Origin: Bradyrhizobium diazoefficiens
GTDB lineage: Bacteria; Pseudomonadota; Alphaproteobacteria; Rhizobiales; Xanthobacteraceae
Direction: 5' to 3'
Length of the DNA stretch: 64,000 nucleotides
Assembly: GCF_018129965.1 (NCBI RefSeq)
Contig: NZ_JAFCKW010000027.1
Span: 19,872 to 83,871, forward strand
The position numbers and the translations under genes are program-made. The notes below the pieces were generated by a model that worked only from the letters and a program-made list of their open reading frames with translations, was not told the origin of the DNA and did no database searches. Of the stretch, positions 9,435-18,400 are shown one piece after another. The stretch's first letter is position 1; the number at the start of each line of letters is the position of its first letter.

Positions 9435-9498
9435 GCCCGCTGGCGATGCGACGTGGCCCGCAGCAGGCACAACGTCATCGTTGCCGCGCCGAGCGGCG

Positions 9499-9837
9499 TC
9501 AGCGATTGAGCGTCTTCGACGAGTTGGCGCGGTTCTTCCAGATCAGCATGATGTTGCGGATATAGATGACGGTTGCCAGCGCCTGTCCGAGGATGATGAC
9601 CGGCTCGCGCTTGACGACGCCGTAAACCAGCGTCATCAGCCCGCCGCCCATGGAGCAGAACCAGAACGCCATCGGCACCACGCTGTTGCCGGCGCGCTCG
9701 CTCGCGATCCACTGGACCAGGAAGCGCGCGGTGAAAAACAGCTGCGCAACGAGCCCGAACGCCAGCCAGAAGTCGAACTTGGCGACGAAGACATCGTAGA
9801 GATAGTCGCTCAGCGCCTGTCCGTAGTGGATGATCAT
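9499..9837 (-). CDS. LAB_N (lipid-A-disaccharide synthase N-terminal-like) membrane protein
   Basis: 112 residues with three hydrophobic segments (about 22-42, 55-75, 78-100) and the family blocks FTARFLVQWIASERAGNSVVP and FWFCSMGGGLMTLVYG. This short membrane family occurs alone next to lipid-A glycosyltransferases and is thought to help move or present lipid-linked sugars. Its start ATG overlaps the stop of the GT2 gene by 4 nt, so the two are translated together. Last gene of the four-gene operon. No catalytic role can be read from the sequence. Confidence 0.85.
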   Translation of the reverse strand: MIIHYGQALSDYLYDVFVAKFDFWLAFGLVAQLFFTARFLVQWIASERAGNSVVPMAFWFCSMGGGLMTLVYGVVKREPVIILGQALATVIYIRNIMLIWKNRANSSKTLNR

Positions 9838-10583
9838 CTCGTCACCTCAGTCACCTCTGGCGTCGGCTGCTTGCGGCGGATCAGCCACCACACGCCGGCG
9901 AGATCCATGATCCCGATCCAGAGACGGTCGAAGAAGCCGTAATTGGACACGCCTGAGCGGCGCGGCCGGTCGATCACGTCGACATAGGCGATCTCGAAAC
10001 CTTCGCGGCGGACCAGCGCCGGCAGGAAACGATGCAGCCCGTCGAAATAGGGCATCATCAGGAAGACATCGCGGCGGAACGCCTTCAGGCCGCAGCCGGT
10101 GTCACGCGTGCCGTCCTGGAGGATCGCGTTGCGTACCTTGTTCGCCACGCGCGACTGGAATTTCTTGAAGCCGGTATCCTTGCGGCCGACCCGCTGTCCT
10201 GCGGCAAGTCCCACATGGCTGCCCTTCTCGACCGCCGCGATCAGGTCCGGCAGGAAGGCCGGATTGTTCTGTCCGTCGCCGTCGAGCGTCGCGACGATCG
10301 CGCCGCGCGCCGCACGCACGCCGCTGCGCACCGCCGCGGACTGGCCCCCTGACCGGGCATGACGAAGCTGCCGCAGATTGTCCCGCTGCTTCATGATGGA
10401 CGCGAGCCGCTCGCCGGTCGCGTCGGTCGAGCCGTCGTTGACGTAGATGATCTCATAGGCCCAGCGGCCATCGAGCGCCGACGTGATCTCCTCGATCAGG
10501 GGCGCGATGTTGTCGGCTTCATTGCGCACGGGAACGACGATGGAAACCGCAGGCTGGGAAACCGAAGGCTGGGACGACGACAA
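9834..10583 (-). CDS. GT2 glycosyltransferase, dolichyl/polyprenyl-phosphate sugar synthase-like
   Basis: 249 residues if started at a TTG at 10583 (MSSSQPSVSQPAVSIVVPVRNE). The frame is open back to 10907, but that region overlaps the PAP2 gene and codes nothing like the family, and no ATG occurs at the domain start. Motifs: VSIVVPVRNEADNI, YVNDGSTD, the metal-binding ATLDGDGQNNP, and GLKAFRRDVF. It belongs to the DPM1-like branch that puts a sugar on undecaprenyl phosphate at the cytosolic face. It lacks the C-terminal membrane pair seen in GtrB/ArnC, and its small-protein partner may be the LAB_N gene. Sits between PAP2 and LAB_N genes, so it probably supplies the donor for the GT39 transferase upstream. 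Confidence 0.87.
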   Translation of the reverse strand: MSSSQPSVSQPAVSIVVPVRNEADNIAPLIEEITSALDGRWAYEIIYVNDGSTDATGERLASIMKQRDNLRQLRHARSGGQSAAVRSGVRAARGAIVATLDGDGQNNPAFLPDLIAAVEKGSHVGLAAGQRVGRKDTGFKKFQSRVANKVRNAILQDGTRDTGCGLKAFRRDVFLMMPYFDGLHRFLPALVRREGFEIAYVDVIDRPRRSGVSNYGFFDRLWIGIMDLAGVWWLIRRKQPTPEVTEVTR

Positions 10584-10651
10584 ATCGAAAGCTCGTGGTT
10601 GGAATTGGCCTGCGCCCTGGGGGAGCCGGCGGCCCCGGCAGGCAGCCGCTT

Positions 10652-11497
10652 TTATGGGGCGGATGCCCCGCGGGCAACCCTTTTGAGGCGGCCCGGGAGC
10701 AGCCCCGGGAGGGGCACGATGGTGCCGTCGGCGCGGATGGCAAAGGCGAGTCGCCGGGCCGCAAACCAGTAGCGCACCGCCAGCGCGCCAATCATGCCGA
10801 CCAGAGCCCCGGCGGCGACGTCGCTCGGGTGATGCGCGAGCAGCATCAGCCGCGTCAGCAGGATCACGATTGCGTAAGTGAACATGAACACGCGCAGGCG
10901 CGGCCACAGCGCCGAGACCGCAAACGCCAGCGCGAACGCGGTCACGGCGTGCCCAGATGGCAGGCTGGCATAGGCCCCCGTCCCCTCAAGCGGCATGAAG
11001 TTGAACGGATTGGCCTTGCCGCCGACGAACGGACGGCCGCGGCCGATGAGATATTTCAGGATCTCGGCGACGAGCACGGAGAAACCGACCGACAGGAACA
11101 GGAACTGCAGCTGCGTGCCGAAGCCCAGCAGCAGCGCGCGGCGGGTGCCGTGAAGTCCGGCCGCGACCAGCGCCACGACCAGCAGCGCCGTGCCAAGCAC
11201 CGAGAGCACATACTCGTCCTTGCCGAAATCGGTGAGGATGCGGATCGGCCACAGGCCCGGCATGCCGCGCGCCGGCATCCACTGGATCTCGGTCTGGTCG
11301 AACAGGACCATCAGTAAAATGACGAGCGTCGCGCCTGCCGCGCCCAGCCACAGCGAATGCCGCGCAAGCTTGCGGGCCGCCACGGCCCGGCGCGAATGCG
11401 AGGGCGTGCGGACGAGCTGCGCCAGCGCGCGGCCCGACACGGCGAGCAATTGCGCGGGATAGCTCGCGCGCGGCGCGATGTCGGTCGGGACAGGCAT
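10652..11497 (-). CDS. PAP2-family membrane phosphatase
   Basis: 281 residues with about six membrane segments. The tripartite acid phosphatase signature is intact: KYLIGRGRP, then SLPSGHAVTAFA with the PSGH histidine, then RLMLLAHHPSDV with catalytic His and Asp. Substrates in this family include undecaprenyl diphosphate and lipid A phosphates. Start codon lies 1 nt after the stop of the GT39 gene (11499), so the genes are co-translated. In this context it may remove the 1- or 4'-phosphate from lipid A or recycle the polyprenyl carrier. Cationic N-terminal tail of about 45 residues precedes the first helix. Confidence 0.9.
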   Translation of the reverse strand: MPVPTDIAPRASYPAQLLAVSGRALAQLVRTPSHSRRAVAARKLARHSLWLGAAGATLVILLMVLFDQTEIQWMPARGMPGLWPIRILTDFGKDEYVLSVLGTALLVVALVAAGLHGTRRALLLGFGTQLQFLFLSVGFSVLVAEILKYLIGRGRPFVGGKANPFNFMPLEGTGAYASLPSGHAVTAFALAFAVSALWPRLRVFMFTYAIVILLTRLMLLAHHPSDVAAGALVGMIGALAVRYWFAARRLAFAIRADGTIVPLPGLLPGRLKRVARGASAP

Positions 11498-11498
11498 C

Positions 11499-13241
11499 CT
11501 ACTCGGTGCCTTCGGATCGGAAGATCGAGATCGAGATGGCGCGTCCTTGCGAGAAATTGTAGCCGTCGATGCGTGCGCCGACCTTGTAGCGCAGCCCGAT
11601 CGCCTCGGCGCGCTGCACGAAGCCGCGCTCCGAGCGCTGCTCGATCAGCGCGAAACGGCAGCTGCCCTGCCCCAGGAAATCCGCCGCCCCGGAGCCATCG
11701 GTGAGCAGCGTCTTGGTTCCGGTGAGGAACACGAGACTCGGCTCTTGATAGCCGGCCGCAGCCGCCTTTGGCCCGACGCAGGTGACGTTGCGCAGCGCGC
11801 GCGCGACCTCGATGCTCGGAAAGACCGGCGTCAGCGACGGCAGCACGATGCCGTAGACAACGAACGCCAGCATCAGGGCTGCGACCAGCGCGTTGAGCAG
11901 CGAACGCTCCGCCCGGTTGTTGTCGTAGAGCCACCAGGCGAACAGGCCGAAGATCAGCGCTGCTGCGATGAACGGCCAGGCGACGAAAGCCGGCTGCCGC
12001 GTCAGCATTACTGCGCCGACCACGGCGATGATCGAGCCGGCCGCGGGGATCGCGAACCACCAGGCCGAACCTCGCATCAGCCAGGAGCGCGACAGAACGC
12101 GCCGCTCCAGCGCGCCGACGGTGAGGATCGCGATCGCCGGATACAGCGGCAGCACGTAATGCGGCAGCTTGGTCAGCACGGCCTCAAGCACGATCCAGGA
12201 CGGGATCAGCCAGGCCAGCAGGAACTGCGCACCGGGCTCGCGCCGCGCGCGCCAGACCGCAGGCGCCGCCATCGCCGCCAGCGGCGCGCCCGGCCAAAAC
12301 GTGATCCAGAACAGCGCGAGGTACAATCCAGGCGGCGCGCCGTGGGATTCCTGCGCTCCCAGCTTGCTCAGCATGTCGCCGCCGACGGAATCGGCGAAGA
12401 AGGCGTCGCCCGCGCGCCAGAAGATCGCGACGAACCAGGGCAGCACCAGCACCAGCATCCACATCAGGCCCCAGACCGGGCGCAGCTTCCACAGCCAGGA
12501 GGCATCGCGGTCCTGGATCGCAAGGGTGACGATTGTCAGGCCTGCGAACATCAGGATCAGCGGGCCCTTGATCAGGATGCCGACCGCCAGCGCGGTCCAG
12601 AAGATCGCGGGCCAGCTCCAGGGCGGATGCGTCTCGTCCTCGGCGCGCTGCCAAGACAAATAGGCCCGCGACATCGCGCCCATCGCGGCAACTACGCAGA
12701 ACAGCAGCATGGCGTCGGTCTTGGCGAGCCGCGCCTCGACGCCGAGCAGCACGGAGGCACTCATCAGGAGTGCGGCAAGCACCGCGGCGCGCCGCGTGAC
12801 GAAGCCGAGCGCGGTCCAATAGGTCATGAGCACGGCGCCGATCGCGCCGATCAGCGATGGAATCCGGTAAACCCAGATCCGCAATTCGGCCTTCGGAAGC
12901 TTCAGCGCCGAGGCAATTTCAACCGCCGCCGATTGCAGCCAGTAGATGCCGACCGGCTTTTTGTAGCGGACGTCCTCCTGGAAGCGGATGTCGACATAGT
13001 CGCCGCTTTCAACCATCTGCTTGGTGGCCTGGGCAAAGCGCGCCTCGTCGCGGTCAACCGGCGGGATAGTGAAGAAGCCCGGCAGGAACAGCAGCAGCGC
13101 GCACAGCAACAGGAAGGCGACAGCACGGGCATGGCTGGCCGTGACGTAGTCGAGCAGCAACACGAGCCGGCTGCCCGGATTCACGGGCGCTTTGGGCTCG
13201 CGCGGTGCGCCAAAACGGGGGCTGGTATAGCTCTCGGCCAT
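11499..13241 (-). CDS. GT39 / ArnT-like integral membrane glycosyltransferase
   Basis: 580 residues. GT-C architecture: an N-terminal membrane helix (about 42-60) is followed by the catalytic first periplasmic loop with VDRDEARFAQATKQMVESGDYVDIRF, where the Asp/Glu pair of DRDE is the family signature. Many helices follow, then a soluble C-terminal region (about residues 440-580). ArnT/PMT enzymes move a sugar from a polyprenyl-phosphate donor to lipid A or protein at the outer face of the inner membrane. First gene of the operon with PAP2, GT2 and LAB_N, so a lipid A modification (for example hexose or uronic acid addition) is the best inference. Confidence 0.9.
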   Translation of the reverse strand: MAESYTSPRFGAPREPKAPVNPGSRLVLLLDYVTASHARAVAFLLLCALLLFLPGFFTIPPVDRDEARFAQATKQMVESGDYVDIRFQEDVRYKKPVGIYWLQSAAVEIASALKLPKAELRIWVYRIPSLIGAIGAVLMTYWTALGFVTRRAAVLAALLMSASVLLGVEARLAKTDAMLLFCVVAAMGAMSRAYLSWQRAEDETHPPWSWPAIFWTALAVGILIKGPLILMFAGLTIVTLAIQDRDASWLWKLRPVWGLMWMLVLVLPWFVAIFWRAGDAFFADSVGGDMLSKLGAQESHGAPPGLYLALFWITFWPGAPLAAMAAPAVWRARREPGAQFLLAWLIPSWIVLEAVLTKLPHYVLPLYPAIAILTVGALERRVLSRSWLMRGSAWWFAIPAAGSIIAVVGAVMLTRQPAFVAWPFIAAALIFGLFAWWLYDNNRAERSLLNALVAALMLAFVVYGIVLPSLTPVFPSIEVARALRNVTCVGPKAAAAGYQEPSLVFLTGTKTLLTDGSGAADFLGQGSCRFALIEQRSERGFVQRAEAIGLRYKVGARIDGYNFSQGRAISISIFRSEGTE

Positions 13242-13291
13242 TGGTTCCGCTTACGCTGAAACCGTCATTCCGACAACCGCTTGAGGCCCCT

Positions 13292-15352
13292 TCATTGAAT
13301 TCGAATGACAACTGTGTCCGCCGCGCCAGTGGCGTCGATCACCGTGAGCCGCGCAAAGCCCGGGCCGGGCGGATCGATCAGGCGCTGGCGCCGCCCGTCG
13401 ATCTCGCCGAGCGCCGCGCCGTTAACCATGACGGTCATCGGCAGCACGCCGCCGGCGACCTTGACCGGCATGGCCGCACTCGCGTCGCCGCCGGACCGGT
13501 CGACATCGATCCGCGAACCGTTCAGCGGAAACTGGATGTGCAGCGCCTGCTCGCTGCCGGTCCGCACCAGTTCCCCCACGGGGCGGAACCGCTTCAACGG
13601 CAGCGGTAACTTCGCGTTGCTGGCAATCAGGGTTCCCCGGGGCGGCTTTGGCAACGCGGCCAGCGTCTTGCCGGTGCGGGCGAACGCGTCGAACAGGATG
13701 GGCGCGGCAGCGACGCGGCCGATCAAGCCGGGAACCGGCGCACCGTCGGGCCGGCCGACCCAGACGCCGATGGTCATGCGGCCGTCGAATCCGACCGACC
13801 AGGCATCGCGATAGCCGTAGGAGGTGCCGGTCTTGAAGGCGATGCGATTGTGGGCCGCGTTTTCCGGCGGCGGCGTGCCCAGCAGCACGTTGCCGACCTG
13901 CCAGGCCGCGACGGGGTCGAGCAGCCTGAGAGGTTCGCGGTCGTCTCTGGCGGCCATGACCTCGCGCAGCGGCTTGGTGGTGCCGAGCCGTGCAAAGCCC
14001 GTATAAAGCTGGACGAGGTCCTGCAACGTCACGCCGACGCCGCCGAGGCCCATGGCAAGACCGGGCGCCTCGTCCTTGGGAAGCACCAGATTGCCGCCGG
14101 CCTGCCGCAGCCGCGACGACAGCCGGCTCGCGCCGACGCGGTCGAGCAACACAATCGCAGGCACGTTCAGCGAGAGCTGCAGCGCCTTCTTGACCGGCAC
14201 CGTGCCCTGGAACGTCATGTCGAAATTCTCCGGCGCGTAGGAGCCGAACCGGACCGGCCTGTCGTCGATCAGACTGTCGGGATGAACGAAGCCGTCCTCG
14301 AAGGCGATGCCATAGATGAACGGCTTCAGCGTCGAGCCCGGCGAGCGGATCGCGCGCGTCATGTCGACCTGCCCTGCCCGGCTTTCGTCGAAGTAGTCGG
14401 CGGAGCCAACGCGCGCGAGCACGTCGCCGCTCTCATTATCGACCACGATGATGCCGACCGAAATATTCGGGCCCAGTGCAAGGGCGCGGTCGTGCGCCAG
14501 CGGCTCCAGGACCTTCTGCAAGGTTGCATCCAGCGTCAGCTTGATGACGGGCGTATCTTTGAGGGTCGCAAGCGCGGTGTCGGCGGCGTGCGGCGCCAGG
14601 ATCGGCATCGGCTTGCGCAGTTTTGGCACGGGGACGGCCTTGGCCTGCTTCGCATCATCAGCGCTGACCACATGCTCTTCGACCATGCGATCGAGCACGC
14701 GGTCGCGCGCCTTGCGCGCGGCCTCGGGATAGCGATCGAGCCGCCGCGTCTCCGGTGATTGCGGCAGCGCCACCAGCAGCGCGGCCTCGGCCAGCGTGAG
14801 CCGCTTCGGTTCCTTGCCGAGATAGGCGATGGACGCCGCACGGACGCCCTCGAGATTGCCGCCATAAGGCGCAAGCGCCAGATAGAGGTCGAGGATCTCG
14901 GCCTTGCTCATGCTGCGCTCGATCTCGATCGCCCGCACGATCTGCCGCAGCTTGGCATGGAGCGAGCGTTGCCGCCGCGGCTCCATCAGACGCGCAAGCT
15001 GCATGCTGATGGTCGAGCCGCCCGAGACGATGTGGCCGCGCGTTGCGAGTTGCAACGCGGCGCGGCCGAGCGCGAGGGGATCGAGACCGTTATGCGCATG
15101 GAAGCGCTGGTCCTCATAGGCGAACAGCAGTTTCAGATAGGTCGGATCGACATTAGCGATGGTGTCGACCGGCAGCCGCCAGCGGCCATCCGCCATGGCA
15201 TAGGCCCGCAGCAGCTTGCCGTTGCGGTCGACAATGGTGGTCGAGACCCGTCGGGACTCGTCGAGCGGCAGCGGGCCGAGGGAGTAGACCCAGCCGACAA
15301 AGCCGACGATGGCGAGGATGAGAGTAAGTGCGGCGACGGAGAGGACACGCAT
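13292..15352 (-). CDS. pbpC: penicillin-binding protein 1C (bifunctional transglycosylase/transpeptidase)
   Basis: 686 residues from the ATG at 15352 (MRVLSVAALTLILAIVGFVGW); the open frame extends upstream through a repeat element and is not used. One N-terminal membrane anchor, then the GT51 domain with catalytic FAYEDQRFHAHNGLDP and GGSTISMQLARL, then the transpeptidase domain with the Ser in SPGSTLKPF, an SLN motif (LSLNVP), and KTGTS. A BiPBP_C-like C-terminal domain ends the protein. It works in the periplasm on peptidoglycan. It lies downstream of the alpha-2-macroglobulin gene on the same strand, the arrangement known from E. coli yfhM-pbpC. A 134-nt gap with a palindromic repeat separates the two. 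Confidence 0.94.
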   Translation of the reverse strand: MRVLSVAALTLILAIVGFVGWVYSLGPLPLDESRRVSTTIVDRNGKLLRAYAMADGRWRLPVDTIANVDPTYLKLLFAYEDQRFHAHNGLDPLALGRAALQLATRGHIVSGGSTISMQLARLMEPRRQRSLHAKLRQIVRAIEIERSMSKAEILDLYLALAPYGGNLEGVRAASIAYLGKEPKRLTLAEAALLVALPQSPETRRLDRYPEAARKARDRVLDRMVEEHVVSADDAKQAKAVPVPKLRKPMPILAPHAADTALATLKDTPVIKLTLDATLQKVLEPLAHDRALALGPNISVGIIVVDNESGDVLARVGSADYFDESRAGQVDMTRAIRSPGSTLKPFIYGIAFEDGFVHPDSLIDDRPVRFGSYAPENFDMTFQGTVPVKKALQLSLNVPAIVLLDRVGASRLSSRLRQAGGNLVLPKDEAPGLAMGLGGVGVTLQDLVQLYTGFARLGTTKPLREVMAARDDREPLRLLDPVAAWQVGNVLLGTPPPENAAHNRIAFKTGTSYGYRDAWSVGFDGRMTIGVWVGRPDGAPVPGLIGRVAAAPILFDAFARTGKTLAALPKPPRGTLIASNAKLPLPLKRFRPVGELVRTGSEQALHIQFPLNGSRIDVDRSGGDASAAMPVKVAGGVLPMTVMVNGAALGEIDGRRQRLIDPPGPGFARLTVIDATGAADTVVIRIQ

Positions 15353-15376
15353 GGTCGCGCGCCCTGCTCCGGTGCT

Positions 15377-15456
15377 GTCATTCCGGGATGGTCCGAAGGA
15401 CCAGACCCGGAATCTCGAGATTCCGGGTTCGGTGCTTCGCACCGCCCCGGAATGAC
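15377..15456. repeat. palindromic intergenic repeat between alpha-2-macroglobulin gene and pbpC
   Basis: 80-base element whose ends are inverted copies (GTCATTCCGGG at left, CCCGGAATGAC at right) with internal hairpins (CCCGGAATCTCGAGATTCCGGG in the middle, inverted about CTCGAG, and GGTGCTTCGCACC). It looks like the abundant Bradyrhizobium/Rhodopseudomonas intergenic palindromes. Lying inside an operon, it may act as a processing or partial termination site. Confidence 0.8.
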
Positions 15457-15486
15457 GAGATATGTTCTCAGCTTCGCCCACGTCGC

Positions 15487-18400
15487 TCACTTCGCCGTCC
15501 GCACCTCGACCGTTCCCGTGCCCGTCCGCCCGTAGCGCGAGGGATTGTACATGTCCTCGACATAGGCCTGCGGCAGCACGTATTTGCCGGGCGAGACCGC
15601 GCGCACGACATAGGCGACGGTGAAAACCGCCTTGGAATCCGAGGCCCGGTCCACGGCCGCCGTGAAGCGGTCGTCGCGGAACTCGGTATTTTCGGGCTCC
15701 TCGCCGTCCTCGATCCAGTCCAGCGTGCCGCTGTCACCCGACGACACCAGCTTCGGATTGTCGATCTCCAGGCCCGCCGGCAGATAGTCAGATACCATGA
15801 TGTGGCCGTATTCGGGTTTGGCCTCGGTGATCTTCAGCACCACCGCAAAGCGCTGGTTCTGCTTGACCTTGCTGATGTCGGCCGGCTTGCCGTCGAGCGT
15901 GAAATAGCTGCGCTCGATCTTGAAGCCGCTGGACGCAGCCGGCTCCGGGGTCAAAGGCGAGCCCGAGACCGAGATCACCGCGTGCACCGGTGCATCGCCG
16001 GTGTTGGTGATCTTCAGCGGCTTGCCGTCCAGCGTCGCGGCTTTGTAGCTGCGGTAGAGCGCGGTCTTGACGCTCTGGCCGTCGACCTCGATCGAGAGAT
16101 TCTCCCTGGCCAGCGCCCGTGCCGCCAGCACCAGCCACGCATTCTCCTGCGTGGAGGTATAGGGCGTGAGACCGCGCGCGGTCTCGACGCGGGCCACCGC
16201 CTGCGTCAGCGTCGCCTTCGGTGCATTGCCTTCGCTCGCGAGCGAGACCAGAGCTGCGGCATCGCGAAGCTGCGAGCCGTAATCGGTGCGGCCGAACTCC
16301 AGCACCGGTTTGGGCGCGAGGCTGTCGAGGGCGGCGCCGTAGACCCGCTCCGCGCGATTGCGGTCACCGACCAGCGCCAGCGCAGCGGCGAGCTGCGACT
16401 TGGCGATCGGCGTTGCGAGGTTGGACAGCTTGGTGTCGGCGAGATAGCGCAGGTCGCCGATCGGCGCCGCGCCATTGCGGGCGAGCACGTACAGGCCATA
16501 GGCGAGATCGCGCCCGCCATCCTTCTCCGGCTCGTTGCCGTTGACGACGGAGTTGCGGATGCGGTCGAGCGCGTTCTTGAACAGCACGTCCGGCACCACA
16601 AAACCCTTTTCTCGGGCGCGGGTGAGGAAGTCAGTTACATAGGCGTCGAGCCACGCATCGTCGCCGCCCGCCGACCACAGGCCGAACGAGCCGTTGGAGC
16701 CTTGACGCGCCAAGAGCCGCTCGATCGCATCGCGGATGCGCTGGTCGACGTCGGTATCCATGGCCAGATGCGCGCCGGCGGCGAGGTCGTTGACATAGAG
16801 CAGCGGAAGGGCGCGGCTCGTGATCTGCTCCGAGCAGCCATAGGGATAGCGGTCGAGCGCTTTGAGGATCGTCGCCGCATCGAGCGCGGTCGACAGGCTC
16901 GCCGAGACCGAGACGCTGCCGGTGCCTGGCACGAGATCGGCGAACATGTCCGAGGTCAGCGTCAGGCTCTCGCCCTTGGCCAGCGTGCGGATCGAGCGCC
17001 GCGCCAGCACCTGCGTCGCCGCCTTGACGTCGAACGCGTAATGGCGCGCCAGCGTCAGGCCGTCCGGTCCCTTGATGTCGACGTCGAGCGTCGCCTGCCC
17101 CGCCGCGGTCGCATCGATCGCAAGTGCAAACGCGTTGCGCTGCTTGGCGGAAAGCCTGACCGTGGTGGCGGGGTTGCCGGTCATTTTCACCGGTCCGCCG
17201 ATCTTGATGTTGATGACGTAGTCGCCGGCCTGGCCCTCGACATTGTCGATCTCGAGGTTGACCGTGCCGTGGTCGCCGTTGAGCAGGAAGCGCGGCAGGG
17301 TCGTGGTCAGCACCACGGGATCGCGGATCACCACATCGGTGTTGGCACGGCCGAGCTTGGTCGCGGTCCACGCCACCGCCATCACCCGCGCGGTGCCGGC
17401 AAACTCCGGAATGTCGAAGCTCACCTCCGCCGTGCCGTCGGCAGCGACGGTGACGATACCGGAATAGAGCGCCAGCGGCTTCTGCGCCGGCGGCGAGCCC
17501 TGCAGCTCCGCCGCGCCGGCGTCACCGCCGGACTTGATCTGACCGCGCGTGCCCGACATGCCGTCGATCAGTTGCCCATAGAGGTCGCGGATCTCCGCGC
17601 TGAGGCGGCGCTGGCCGAGATAGTAATCGTCCGGTGCCGGCGGCTTGTAATTGGTGAGGTTGAGGATGCCGACATCGACCGCCGCAATGACGACCTTGGC
17701 GTCCTCGCCCGGATTGAGCCCGTCCAGCTTGACCGGGATCTTCAGCGTGGAGTTCGGCCGGATCAACGCCGGCGGCGTCAACTTCACCTGCAACGTGCGG
17801 GTCTGCTTGTCGATGCCGAACCATTTCAGCCCGATCGCGCGGCCCGGCATGCGCTGGGCCGCGGCATCGAGCGGACGGCGCAAAGTCGCCACCACATAGG
17901 CGCCGGTGCCCCAGTCCTTGCCGACCGCAAGCTTGACCTGGGCGGTGCCTTCCTTCGCGTCGATGGTCTGCGTCGTCAGCAGGCGGTCGCCGAGCACGTT
18001 GACGGTCAGCTTGCCGGCGCTGCGGACGTTGACCGACACCGTCATGGTGTCGCCAGAGGCGTATTGCGGCTTGTCGATCGAGGTCTCCAGCAGGTCCGGC
18101 GTATCGGCGCTGCCGTCGGAATACCAGCCGACGTCGAACTGCACCGAGGTCACCGGGCCGTCGGCATCGTTCGACTTGACGTCGAGCCGGTAGCGGCCGG
18201 GCTTCGGGCTGAGCGATATCCGCGACGGCTTGTCGGCGGCGACGGTGACGTCACCGTCCGCAACGCGCGAAGTCGACTTGACCGGCTCGTATTCCCAGTA
18301 ATTATTCTGGCGATACCACTGGTAACGGGACTCCATCTTCAGGAGTTCGTAGCGCAGGCCGTCGCGGCGCAGCCGCTCGCCCTCGGGCGAGACGAACACC

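Noticed and set aside
11478..13259. 593-codon plus-strand frame
   Set aside because: Mirror frame of the GT39 gene; Gln/Arg/Asp low-complexity product without known motifs.
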